From Gammaproteobacteria bacterium (lineage in GTDB: Bacteria; Pseudomonadota; Gammaproteobacteria; HK1): a stretch of DNA of 64,000 nucleotides. The position numbers and the translations under genes were made by a program. Below the pieces are notes generated by a model. The model did not search any database and was not told the DNA's origin. It worked only from the letters and a program-made list of their open reading frames with translations. Shown one piece after another: positions 44,801 through 52,800 of the stretch (its first letter is position 1; the number at the start of each line of letters is the position of its first letter). Location of the stretch: positions 248,001 to 312,000 of the forward strand of contig JAJFJU010000010.1 in assembly GCA_021773645.1 (NCBI GenBank), given 5' to 3'.

Positions 44801-44999
44801 TGAAACGGGGCACGTGAATGTGGTGTTACGCCCGCAACTGGTGGAGCGTGAGCGCAGTCTGGTGCTGGCTGGGCGGTTACTGGAAATCAGCGGAAAGATC
44901 GCCCGCGAGGGGCGGGTGATTCACGTGTTGGCCAGCGGGCTGGCCAACTACGATGCTCTATTGGGACAACTAGAAACCCGTTCTAGAGATTTCCATTGA
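41877..44999 (+). CDS. dnaE2: Error-prone DNA polymerase DnaE2
   Basis: A 1040-residue C-family polymerase of the DnaE2/ImuC type, used in SOS mutagenesis with ImuA and ImuB. Order: PHP domain (YAELHCISNFSFLRGASHPEE), polymerase core with the active-site acids in PPDIDVDFEH (about 383), the finger/thumb region (GRGSAANSAVCYCLGIT), helix-hairpin-helix, and a C-terminal OB fold (RIRVVGLVINRQRP...GHVNVVLRP). ATG 41877 is the only start before the PHP domain; it has no Shine-Dalgarno sequence and coincides with the predicted transcription start. imuA and imuB, usually directly upstream, are not in the window. Confidence 0.95.
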   Translation: MNSIRSCPRDPSSSENFSPDYAELHCISNFSFLRGASHPEEMMTRAAELGYTALALTDECSFAGVVRAHVAAKAQGIKLILGTEVRLKDGPKLVLLACNRKGYGQLSELISRGRLAVGKGAYQLTCSDLEDGLSDCLALLLRGENSPYEQLSWAAERFPKRLWLAVELLRDGLDEQRLSRLRDLGRRARVPLVAAGDIHMHRPTRRALQDTLTAIRLGCPVAEAGDALCANGERHLRPRQRLAELYPRDLLSATLAIAEQCDFSLDELRYEYPEELVPPGKTPAGHLRALTGAGMNQRWPEGAPARVRKQVARELELISALGYEPYFLTVHDLVCFARERKILCQGRGSAANSAVCYCLGITAVDPARMEMLFERFISRERDEPPDIDVDFEHERREEVIQYIYQKYGRHRAALTATVISYRPRSALRDVGKALGLDGAQLERLAASVAWWDGRQVLAERLREAGFEPENPAIHRLMVLVEQLIGFPRHLSQHVGGFVIARDRLSRLVPIENAAMEKRTVIQWDKDDLDALGLLKVDVLGLGMLSVIRRALKLVGHRLGRVMELTDIPAEDPAVYRMICRADSLGVFQIESRAQMAMLPRLLPRCFYDLVIEIAIVRPGPIQGGMVHPYLRRRQGKEAVDYPSAAVRKVLERTLGIPIFQEQVMQLAVVAAGFSPGEADQLRRAMAAWRRKGGLGPFEARLTEGMHERGYSAEFAQRVFQQIQGFGEYGFPESHAASFALLVYVSAWLKCHHPAAFACALLNSQPMGFYAPAQIVQDLRVQVGRVLAVDERYSDCDCTLLQNNEENPTLRLGLCMIKGFSQSGANLLMNSRDVDGLWGSVEMLARQSGLSRRQLQCLAAAGALAGLIGNRHQAQWAVLGTDAMPLLLQHSAFTEASPLLPVPTEGADLVMDYANLGFSLGRHPLALLRGHFHRDVYDAARIAKSRHGQRIRVVGLVINRQRPSTAAGTVFMTLEDETGHVNVVLRPQLVERERSLVLAGRLLEISGKIAREGRVIHVLASGLANYDALLGQLETRSRDFH

Positions 45000-45027
45000 C
45001 GAATGATGCGGGCATCACTCGTCAATG
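44994..45027. terminator. Perfect hairpin between convergent genes
   Basis: CATTGACGA (44994-45002) pairs with TCGTCAATG (45019-45027), and inside it TGATGC pairs with GCATCA. The hairpin contains the dnaE2 stop codon and ends 11 bases before the chemoreceptor stop. No T-run follows on either strand, so intrinsic termination is uncertain. Confidence 0.5.
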
Positions 45028-45037
45028 GGGATTGGAG

Positions 45038-47071
45038 TCAGAGCTGGAAGCGTCCCACTAGCTGCTGCAATTCTCCCGCCACCGACGCCAATTCCTGACT
45101 GCTCTGCGCCGATTGCTGAGCCCCCGTAGCGGCCGAGTCGGCGACCTCGCGGATGGAGGACAAATTCGTGTTGATGTCCTCGGCCACCACACTTTGCTCT
45201 TCCGAGGCACTGGCGATTTGGGCATTCATATCGGTGATGGTATGGACCGCACTGCCGATAGCGGTGAGTGATTCACCGGCCTTGGCGGCTTGTTCCACGC
45301 TGTCCTGAGTACCACGCTGACTCTCCTCCATGACCTTGACCGCTTCACCGATACCGGTTTGCAGGCGTTGGATCATATTCTGAATTTCCTCGGTGGATTG
45401 CTGAGTGCGGCTTGCCAGGGTGCGCACCTCGTCAGCCACTACGGCAAAGCCCCGTCCCTGTTCACCTGCCCGTGCCGCCTCGATGGCAGCATTCAGTGCC
45501 AGTAAATTGGTCTGTTCGGCGATGCCCCGAATCACGTCCACTACGGAGCCGATCTTATCGCTATCTGTCTCCAGCTCTTTAATAACCCCGGAGGCCTTTT
45601 CCACCTCTGCTGCCAGCCGATCGATGGTATCGATGGCCTGGCCAACCACCTGTTGGCCATTATCGGCATCATCTTTGGCTTGATTGGCTGCCTGTTCGGC
45701 TTCCTGAGTGCTGTGGGCAACGTCGCGTACCGCCGAGGACATTTCGTTCATGACGTGAGCGATTTGCTCGGTCTGACCACGTTGCTGCTCCGCACCATCC
45801 AACGCCTGTCCGGTGGAATCACGCAGTTGTGTCGAGGCACCGGCGAGTTGGGTGGTGGATTGGTTAATGCTGCCAATCATCTCTCGCAAATTAGCGGTAA
45901 TGGCATTAAATGCCTGGGCAACTTGGCCCAGCTCATCCTGACTGGAGCACCGTACAGTCATGGCTAGGTTGCCACTGGATAGCTGCTCCGCCCCCCATTG
46001 CAATCGGCCGATGGCCCTAACCACCGAATTGTAAAAGCCAATAAAGAGATAAAGGGCCAGCGCCAGGGCGCCAAGGCATGCCCCAGCCACCAGGGTGAGC
46101 TTGTTTCCAAGGCGGCTAGCGCGTTGAGTCAGCAAGGCGTTTAGCTCGACGGCGGCACCGTCAAATAGTGCAAAACCCGCATCCACAGCCTTGCTACCGG
46201 CAGCGAACATCTCTGGGCCAGTCGCATTGATCTCGGTCATGCCTTCAATGCTAACGATATTTTTGTCAGCCAGGTGGAGAAAACTTTGAGCGTTGTCGTT
46301 AAGCCCGGTAAGCAGGGGAGTGAGACTGCCCTTGAGTGATGGATTAGCCCGAGTGATAGCATCCAAAGACTGCTGGGTGCGTTGTGAGCCACTTTGAATT
46401 TGCCCGGATAGGATTTGAGTGGCTTGCTTGTCTTCCTGGGTTACCCAGCGGCTGCTTACCAGGCCAGTGGCCTTTGCCCGCAGCAGCCCAAGCCGCTCGA
46501 GGGTAATCGGTAGCTTGGTCACGATGGCATCCATCAGGTAGAAGCTGTCCAGGTCAGGATCAAGCATGAGCGCAGAGTTATCAGCCGCTAGCTGAATCAG
46601 AGCAATGACGGACTCAATGAGTTTGCTGTGGGCTACTAGGCTACCTTCCGACTTAAGCTGGGTGTGGCTACCTGCTAACTGGCTCCAGCTATTTTTTATT
46701 TCTTGCCACTTTGCATCTAAGCGCAGGGGGACGGCGAGGCGTGAATTCAATTTATCGATGGCCTGAATGTCGGCATTAATACTGGCTTGTTTGCCAACAA
46801 ACTTGGGTTGAAATTCTTTCACCCCTTCAAGAAATCCTACCGACAGACCACGATGTTCTGGCAGATGTTGAAGCAAAGGTTTTAGCGCTTGAACATATTC
46901 CAGGCCCATTTGCTCTCGTTCGGTAGTTGCTTTCTGCCCACTGACATCACTGATAAGCAGGCTCATCACCAGGATTAGAGGCAGAATGAAGATAACTGAG
47001 ACCAGAGCCATCTTGTGCGAATAACTCAGTCGATCCATGAGGTGCATGGCGGGGGCAATAAAAGCGTTCAT
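45038..47071 (-). CDS. Methyl-accepting chemotaxis protein (first of a pair)
   Basis: A 677-residue receptor. TM1 (about 20-42) and TM2 (about 325-348) bracket a helical periplasmic sensor region of about 280 residues with the pattern [20 protein letters not shown] and later [18 protein letters not shown]. This resembles nitrate/nitrite-sensing type helical bundles, but I do not assign a ligand. A HAMP domain and a long signalling domain follow, with the hairpin tip containing [19 protein letters not shown]. No CheR-binding pentapeptide ends the protein. It shares almost the whole signalling domain with the receptor encoded upstream at 47318-49360. Confidence 0.95.
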   Translation of the reverse strand: MNAFIAPAMHLMDRLSYSHKMALVSVIFILPLILVMSLLISDVSGQKATTEREQMGLEYVQALKPLLQHLPEHRGLSVGFLEGVKEFQPKFVGKQASINADIQAIDKLNSRLAVPLRLDAKWQEIKNSWSQLAGSHTQLKSEGSLVAHSKLIESVIALIQLAADNSALMLDPDLDSFYLMDAIVTKLPITLERLGLLRAKATGLVSSRWVTQEDKQATQILSGQIQSGSQRTQQSLDAITRANPSLKGSLTPLLTGLNDNAQSFLHLADKNIVSIEGMTEINATGPEMFAAGSKAVDAGFALFDGAAVELNALLTQRASRLGNKLTLVAGACLGALALALYLFIGFYNSVVRAIGRLQWGAEQLSSGNLAMTVRCSSQDELGQVAQAFNAITANLREMIGSINQSTTQLAGASTQLRDSTGQALDGAEQQRGQTEQIAHVMNEMSSAVRDVAHSTQEAEQAANQAKDDADNGQQVVGQAIDTIDRLAAEVEKASGVIKELETDSDKIGSVVDVIRGIAEQTNLLALNAAIEAARAGEQGRGFAVVADEVRTLASRTQQSTEEIQNMIQRLQTGIGEAVKVMEESQRGTQDSVEQAAKAGESLTAIGSAVHTITDMNAQIASASEEQSVVAEDINTNLSSIREVADSAATGAQQSAQSSQELASVAGELQQLVGRFQL

Positions 47072-47154
47072 TTAGCTATCTCCAACAAGCATTTGGGCGG
47101 TGTTGCTTCGCTCCGGGCCACACGGTTTATTTCCTTCCGTGCTCTTGTTGGGTG

Positions 47155-47181
47155 GTATCGGTACAAATAAGAATATCTTTA
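47155..47181 (-). promoter_or_regulatory. Flagellar sigma-28 promoter of the first chemoreceptor
   Basis: Minus strand: TAAAGATA (47181-47174), 11-base spacer, ACCGATAC (47162-47155). The consensus is TAAAGTTT-N11-GCCGATAA. The spacing is exact and 12 of 16 bases match. It lies about 85 bases before the ATG. Confidence 0.7.
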
Positions 47182-47239
47182 ATGGTTTTATCGAATGGGG
47201 TGCTTGGTGAGGAGAGGGCTGTTTGGCTTATCTGGATTG

Positions 47240-47274
47240 CCCCTGTCATATCGCTTGGGCAGGCATGACAGGGG
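47240..47274. other. Perfect 10-bp inverted repeat between the chemoreceptor genes
   Basis: CCCCTGTCAT (47240-47249) and ATGACAGGGG (47265-47274) enclose a 15-base loop about 45 bases after the second receptor's stop. It lacks a T-run, so it may be a weak terminator or an RNA-stabilising hairpin. Confidence 0.5.
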
Positions 47275-47317
47275 AGAGTAAGGGGGGAGCGTTGCCCCCT
47301 TTAATGTAAAGCACTTG

Positions 47318-49360
47318 TTAGGAGGTGAGTTTGAAGCGTCCCACCAGTTGCTGCAGTTCATCGGCAATGGTCGATAGGTCCTGACTGCTTTGGGCTGATT
47401 GGCGTGCCCCTGTTGCGGCGGTGTCGGCCACTTCGCGAATAGAAGACAAATTGGTGTTGATATCTTCCGCCACTACGCTCTGTTCCTCCGAGGCACTAGC
47501 AATCTGGGCGTTCATGTCGGTGATGGTGGAGACAGCACTGGCGATGGAGTTGAGGGATTCGCCAGCTTTGGCCGCTTGTTCAACGCTGTCCTGGGCCCCG
47601 CTGCGACTCTCTTGCATGACCTTGACCGCCTCACTGATGCCGGTTTGCAGACGTTGGATCATGCTCTGAATTTCTTCAGTGGAGGACTGGGTGCGACTCG
47701 CTAAGGTGCGTACTTCGTCAGCCACTACGGCAAAGCCTCGCCCTTGTTCTCCCGCTCGTGCGGCCTCAATAGCGGCGTTTAGCGCCAGTAGATTGGTCTG
47801 CTCGGCAATGCCACGGATGACGTCGACTACTGAGCCGATCTTGTCACTATCGGATTCCAGGTCTTTGATAACCCCCGCGGCCTTTTCCACTTCGGCGGCC
47901 AGCTTGTCGATGGTATTGATAGCTCCACCGACGACGTGCTGCCCATTGCTGGTTTCGTCATTGGCCTGATTGGCCGCTTGCTCTGCCTCCTGGGTGCTAT
48001 GGGCAACGTCGCGTACCGCCGATGACATTTCATTCATGACATTGGCGATCTGCTCGGTTTGTCCGCGTTGTTGCTCTGCCCCGTCTTGGGCTTGCACCGT
48101 AGAGGTGTGGAGCTGGGTGGAGGCACTGGCTAGTTGCGTGGTGGATTGCCCGATCTGTCCAATGAGGGTGCGAAAGTTTTGGGTCACAGTGTTGAAGGCA
48201 GCGGCCACATCGCCTAGTTCGTCTTGGCTATCGCGTGGGAATTCAACTGTGAGATCACTATTAGCCAGTCGGGTTGATGCCTGTTTGAGGCTGGCAATGG
48301 TATTGCTAACTGAGGTGTAGAATGCAACAAACAGATAAATGGCGATCACTAGGGCAGCGAGACTGCCACCGGCAGCCAGAGTCAGCTCCCTCTGCATGGC
48401 GCTAATACGTTGACTGAGGATCTGTTCCAGCGCTCTCGTGGCGCCATCCATCAACTCAAAACCAGCATCGACCACCTTGCTGCCAATGCTGAAGGCCTCG
48501 CTGGCCCCCAACTCAACTTCGTAGATGTTCTCAACATTGAGAATGTTTTTATCCACCATCTCAAGCAAGGTGTGCCGGGAGCTGCCTAATAGGGCTAGGT
48601 TTCCGGCAAGTTGTTCACGTAGTCCGCCATTGGCCTCGAAGGCACTAGCCAGGCCAAGCTCCATCGCCTGCAGCTTGCTGGCGGTGCTGGAGCCCAATGC
48701 CGTCAGTTTCTGCTTGTGCGCCGTGGTAATCAGTTTGCTGGCTAACAGACCGCTGGCTAGACCACGTAGTTGGGCTAGTTCCTCAATGGTTGGCGGTAAC
48801 TGATTAACGACACTGTCCATGAGATAAAAGCTGTCCAGCTCTGGGTCCAGGGTGAGATTGGATTTATTAGCTACCAGGCGTACCAGCGCGATGACATCCG
48901 CAATGAGGGCGCTATGCTGCTTGAAAACAACCTCAGTATCGCTATTTTCAAATTGTTTGTTTTCCAGCGTTTTCCAAGCCTGCTTGATGCGGCTCCACTG
49001 GGCGTCGGTCTGGAAGGCTGCACCAAATTCTCGATTGATCGCATCAACATTCTGTATATCTTTGGTGATAATGCTGCGCTGAGCTTGTAGTTTTCCCAGG
49101 AAACTTTTAGAGCCTCCAAGATAGGTGGCGCTCATGCCTCGGTGTTGCGGCAGGTGTTTGAGCAAGGGGCCAAGCTCCGTGATGTATTGCAAGCCTTGGT
49201 GCTCTTGCTGGGTAGTGGTTATTTGGTGGTTGAGTTTGCTGATGAGCAATGAAACCACCAACACCAGAGGCAATATAAAAATAACTGAAATGAGCAGCAT
49301 CTTGCGCGAGTAGCTGATTCGGTTCATAAGCTGTAGCGCGGGGAGTAGCAGGGCGTTCAT
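47318..49360 (-). CDS. Methyl-accepting chemotaxis protein (second of a pair)
   Basis: A 680-residue receptor with the same plan as its downstream neighbour: TM1 ([18 protein letters not shown]), a periplasmic helical sensor with [15 protein letters not shown] and [21 protein letters not shown]2, HAMP, and a signalling domain nearly identical to the first. The sensor parts are clearly divergent, so the pair arose by tandem duplication and probably separated in ligand range. ATG 49360 is chosen for the GGAGG 6 bases upstream; the frame continues to 49390. It has its own sigma-28-like promoter. Confidence 0.95.
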   Translation of the reverse strand: MNALLLPALQLMNRISYSRKMLLISVIFILPLVLVVSLLISKLNHQITTTQQEHQGLQYITELGPLLKHLPQHRGMSATYLGGSKSFLGKLQAQRSIITKDIQNVDAINREFGAAFQTDAQWSRIKQAWKTLENKQFENSDTEVVFKQHSALIADVIALVRLVANKSNLTLDPELDSFYLMDSVVNQLPPTIEELAQLRGLASGLLASKLITTAHKQKLTALGSSTASKLQAMELGLASAFEANGGLREQLAGNLALLGSSRHTLLEMVDKNILNVENIYEVELGASEAFSIGSKVVDAGFELMDGATRALEQILSQRISAMQRELTLAAGGSLAALVIAIYLFVAFYTSVSNTIASLKQASTRLANSDLTVEFPRDSQDELGDVAAAFNTVTQNFRTLIGQIGQSTTQLASASTQLHTSTVQAQDGAEQQRGQTEQIANVMNEMSSAVRDVAHSTQEAEQAANQANDETSNGQHVVGGAINTIDKLAAEVEKAAGVIKDLESDSDKIGSVVDVIRGIAEQTNLLALNAAIEAARAGEQGRGFAVVADEVRTLASRTQSSTEEIQSMIQRLQTGISEAVKVMQESRSGAQDSVEQAAKAGESLNSIASAVSTITDMNAQIASASEEQSVVAEDINTNLSSIREVADTAATGARQSAQSSQDLSTIADELQQLVGRFKLTS

Positions 49361-49700
49361 GAGTGCCTCCATAGGCCTTGAATAAAGCATCTAGTGGCAG
49401 TGTGCGACGCGTTGGCTTTTTATGCCTTAGACGAAGCACCTGCGCACATGTTCATTTAACGGTCATTATGGAGCCAACTTTAGAGTTTTTTTGGATGTTG
49501 CGATTGTTCTGAAGGCCCCTTCATATTCTGTTCTTGCTTGCGGGTAAGCGCCAAATCCGTTAACATTCCGCTCTTTTTTTAGGGCCCCTGTGGGCCGCAT
49601 TTTCCGCCAGCTGTTTCGGGCGGGAAATTTCGTTGGAGGGAACCGGTGGCTTCGTCACCTGGGCTCTTCCGCACCCAACCACAATCAGGAAAACAGGCTT
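49361..49700. other. Divergent intergenic region before ppdK
   Basis: About 340 bases. The left part holds the sigma-28-like promoter of the chemoreceptor. For ppdK a weak candidate is TTGCGA (49498-49503), 18 bases, CATATT (49522-49527). A small GGGCCC/GGGCC hairpin lies near 49582-49597 in the presumed ppdK leader. The open frame from 49590 has no ribosome site and is not considered coding. Confidence 0.45.
49456..49482 (-). promoter_or_regulatory. Flagellar sigma-28 promoter of the second chemoreceptor
   Basis: Minus strand: TAAAGTTG (49482-49475), 11-base spacer, ACCGTTAA (49463-49456). Thirteen of 16 bases match TAAAGTTT-N11-GCCGATAA, and the spacing is exact. It is about 95 bases before the ATG. 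Confidence 0.75.
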
Positions 49701-52490
49701 ATGAAATATTGTTATACGTTCGATGAAGGGGATGGCCAGAATAAGGCCCTGCTGGGCGGCAAGGGTTCCAACCTCAGCGAGATGACGCAGATTGGCCTGA
49801 ATGTGCCTCCTGGCTTCGTGGTTAGCACCGAAGCCTGCTTGAGCTACCTCGATGCGGACAACAGCTTCCCTGAAGGGCTGATGGACGAAGTGCGTAACAG
49901 CATGTCCTACATCGAAAAGAAGAGCGGCCGTGGTTTTGGCGATGCCAAGAATCCGCTGCTAGTTTCTGTGCGTTCCGGTTCCGCCATCTCCATGCCTGGC
50001 ATGATGGATACCATCCTTAATCTCGGCCTCAATGCCGCGACCCTCAAGGGCTTTATCGCCCAGACCAAGAACGAGCGTGCAGGCTACGACGCCTATCGCC
50101 GTTTCGTGCAGCTGTTTGGCAAGGTCGCCCTCGGTGTTGATGACGAGCATTTCGACGAGCATTTCAATGCCATCAAAAAGCGCGAAGGAATCTCGGAGGA
50201 TCTGGACCTCTCCGCCGCACATCTGAAGGAGGCCGGTGAGCGCTTCCTCGAGGTGGTGCGCGAGCAAACGGGTCGTGCCTTCCCTGATGACGTGTACGAG
50301 CAGCTGGAGATCGCAACTAAAGCGGTATTTGGTTCCTGGGGTGGACGACGTGCTGTCGACTACCGTCGCGAATTCAACATCACCACGGACATGGCCAACG
50401 GCACCGCCGTGAACATCCAGGCCATGGTCTTTGGCAACATGGGTGACGACAGCGCCACTGGCGTGGGCTTCACCCGCGACCCGGGCACTGGCGAGAACGT
50501 CATGTTTGGCGAGTATCTGGTCAACGCCCAGGGCGAGGACGTGGTGGCTGGTGTGCGCACTCCCAAGACCGTGGACGAGATGGAGAAAGAGTTCCCGGGC
50601 CTGTACAAGGAACTCGCTGCACTGCGTGATCGGCTTGAGAGCCATTACAACGAAGTTCAGGATTTCGAGTACACCATTGAAAAGGGCATCCTTTATTGCC
50701 TGCAGACCCGCAACGGCAAGATGAATGCCGCGGCCATGGTGCGTACCTCGGTAGAAATGGCCGAGCAGGGCCTGATCACTCGCAACGAAGCTTTGCTGCG
50801 TATTGAGCCTGAGATTCTTGACCAGTTGCTGCATCCCCATTTGGATCCCAACGCTGATGCAACGCCCGTGGCCCAGGGCCTGTCGGCCTCTCCGGGTGCC
50901 GCCTCTGGCCGTGCCGTATTCGATGCCGATCGTGCCGAAGAGCGTGGCCGTGATGGTGGCGAAGCCATCATCCTGGTGCGTGAAGAGACCAAGCCGGAAG
51001 ATATCCATGGCTTCTTCGCTTCTTCCGGAATTCTCACCAGCCGCGGTGGCAAGACCTCTCACGCGGCCGTAGTTGCTCGTGGTATGGGTAAGCCCTGTGT
51101 CGCTGGCGCCGAAGGCATCACCGTTGATGTGAATAAGCGTCGTGCGGTAATTGGCGATACCGTCATCATTGAAGGTGACGTCATCACCATCGATGGTGGT
51201 ACCGGTGATGTGTACCTGGGTGAAGTGGCGACACTGCCCCCGGTCTTCTCCGACGATCTCAAGACCCTGTTGTCCTGGGCTGATGAGGTAGCCACCCTGA
51301 AGGTGCTGGCCAATGCGGATACCGCCGATGGCGCCACCAAGGCACTGGAATATGGTGCCGTAGGTATTGGTCTGTGCCGTACTGAGCGTATGTTCAATGA
51401 CACCGACCGTCTGCCCATCATGGTGGACATGATCCTGTCCGACACCACCGCACAGCGGGTTGAGTTGCTGGACAAGCTGGTACCGTTCCAGCGTGAGGAC
51501 TTCAAGGTGCTGTTCAAGACCTTGGCGCCTTATCCCGTGACCATCCGTCTGCTGGATCCGCCGATTCACGAGTTCCTGCCTACTGAAGAGCAGTTGCGTG
51601 ATGATCTGGTGCACTTACGTAACCTGCGCACCACGGTGCAGGGTGCTAACAGCTTGCAGCTGGCTCTCCAGGCTATTGATGCTTCAGGTGGCGAAGCCAC
51701 TGGCAGTGCCGGTGCCGGAGCAGTTGCCGGGATGCGCGAGGAAGTGATTGCGGACGTTATCGAGCGTAAGGAAGTCATGCTCGCCAAGGTTCGTGACCTG
51801 ATGGAAGTGAACCCGATGCTAGGCCATCGTGGTGTGCGTTTGGGTGTGACCTTCCCGGAAATCTACGAAATGCAGATCCGGGCGGTATTCCAGGCGGCGG
51901 CGGAATGTGTGAAGGAGGGCATCAGAGCCCTGCCGGAACTGATGATTCCCCAGGTTTGTACCGCTCAGGAGCTGAAGTTCATCCGCGGCATCTTCGACCA
52001 GGTGAAGTCTGAGGTTGAAGGTGAGTACGGGGTTGAGACTGAGGTGAAATTCGGCAGCATGATCGAAGTAGTACGTGCTTGTGTACGTGCTGATGGTCTG
52101 GCCGAGGACGCTGAGTTCTTCTCCTTCGGTACCAACGATTTGTCCCAGGCGACCTTCTCCTTCTCCCGCGAGGATGCGGAGAACAAGTTCCTGCCCCAGT
52201 ACATGGACGCAGGTATCCTCAAGGACAACACCTTTGAGGTGCTGGACATCAACGGTATCGGCAAGCTGATGAAGATTGCCGTAGACGGTGGTCGTGGCGT
52301 CAAGAAGGACCTCAAGATTGGCATCTGTGGTGAGCATGGCGGACATCCTGCCTCCATCCACTTCTGCCATTATCTTGGGCTGACCTATGTCTCCTGCTCC
52401 CCTCCCCGTGTGCCGATCGCGCGTTTGGCGGTGGCCCATGCGAAGCTGCTGGAGAAAGACTACCGTCCTGGAAACTGGACTAACTACTAA
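49701..52490 (+). CDS. ppdK: Pyruvate, phosphate dikinase
   Basis: A 929-residue enzyme that interconverts pyruvate, ATP and phosphate with phosphoenolpyruvate, AMP and pyrophosphate. N-terminal ATP-grasp region: GGKGSNLSEMTQIGLNVPPGFVVST and SVRSGSAISMPGMMDTILNLG. The central phosphohistidine domain has GILTSRGGKTSHAAVVARGM (catalytic His). The C-terminal PEP/pyruvate barrel has GIGLCRTERMF, FGTNDLSQ and GICGEHGG with the following His. ATG 49701 (MKYCYTFDEG) is the family start. The reversible enzyme can serve gluconeogenesis or pyrophosphate-linked glycolysis. It is monocistronic, ended by a very strong terminator. Confidence 0.97.
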   Translation: MKYCYTFDEGDGQNKALLGGKGSNLSEMTQIGLNVPPGFVVSTEACLSYLDADNSFPEGLMDEVRNSMSYIEKKSGRGFGDAKNPLLVSVRSGSAISMPGMMDTILNLGLNAATLKGFIAQTKNERAGYDAYRRFVQLFGKVALGVDDEHFDEHFNAIKKREGISEDLDLSAAHLKEAGERFLEVVREQTGRAFPDDVYEQLEIATKAVFGSWGGRRAVDYRREFNITTDMANGTAVNIQAMVFGNMGDDSATGVGFTRDPGTGENVMFGEYLVNAQGEDVVAGVRTPKTVDEMEKEFPGLYKELAALRDRLESHYNEVQDFEYTIEKGILYCLQTRNGKMNAAAMVRTSVEMAEQGLITRNEALLRIEPEILDQLLHPHLDPNADATPVAQGLSASPGAASGRAVFDADRAEERGRDGGEAIILVREETKPEDIHGFFASSGILTSRGGKTSHAAVVARGMGKPCVAGAEGITVDVNKRRAVIGDTVIIEGDVITIDGGTGDVYLGEVATLPPVFSDDLKTLLSWADEVATLKVLANADTADGATKALEYGAVGIGLCRTERMFNDTDRLPIMVDMILSDTTAQRVELLDKLVPFQREDFKVLFKTLAPYPVTIRLLDPPIHEFLPTEEQLRDDLVHLRNLRTTVQGANSLQLALQAIDASGGEATGSAGAGAVAGMREEVIADVIERKEVMLAKVRDLMEVNPMLGHRGVRLGVTFPEIYEMQIRAVFQAAAECVKEGIRALPELMIPQVCTAQELKFIRGIFDQVKSEVEGEYGVETEVKFGSMIEVVRACVRADGLAEDAEFFSFGTNDLSQATFSFSREDAENKFLPQYMDAGILKDNTFEVLDINGIGKLMKIAVDGGRGVKKDLKIGICGEHGGHPASIHFCHYLGLTYVSCSPPRVPIARLAVAHAKLLEKDYRPGNWTNY

Positions 52491-52521
52491 GTCGTAGTTT
52501 AGAAAAAGTAGTCTGTATGAA

Positions 52522-52559
52522 AACAAAGCCCCGCACGGGAAACCGTGCGGGGCTTTGTT
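52522..52559 (+). terminator. Rho-independent terminator of ppdK
   Basis: A perfect 17-bp stem (52522-52538 with 52543-52559; AAAGCCCCGCACGG and its complement) is closed by a GAAA tetraloop. Confidence 0.93.
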
Positions 52560-52617
52560 GTTTATGGGTTACAGAGGCTGCGAGTATCTACCGGATTCAG
52601 GAACTTTCCCCTCCGCC

Positions 52618-52786
52618 CCGTCATGCCGGATGCAGCAAAGCGGAAATCCGTTATCCAGGGAACGGAGGCTTTGCAAACAGCCCATCCCGTTTACTTGACG
52701 ATGCGTGGGTTATCGTTGGCTTGAAGGGGATCCATTGCTCTGCCGTTGCGCCCTGGATACCGGCTTTCGCCGGCATGACGACATTG
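52618..52786. repeat. Dispersed palindromic repeat downstream of ppdK
   Basis: The ends CGTCATGCCGG (left) and CCGGCATGACG (right) are inverted, and so are the adjoining TTATCCAGGG and CCCTGGATA. Inside is ATCCAGGGAAC-GGAGGC-TTGCAAACAG (52653-52680), which recurs in modified form at 56597-56626. No gene is visible in 52560-52800. Confidence 0.6.
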
Positions 52787-52800
52787 GTTATATGTCCGGC

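Noticed and set aside
49959-51614. 551-codon minus-strand frame opposite ppdK
   Set aside because: Codon-phase shadow of a strongly biased gene; no family resemblance and no ribosome site, while ppdK on the plus strand is certain.
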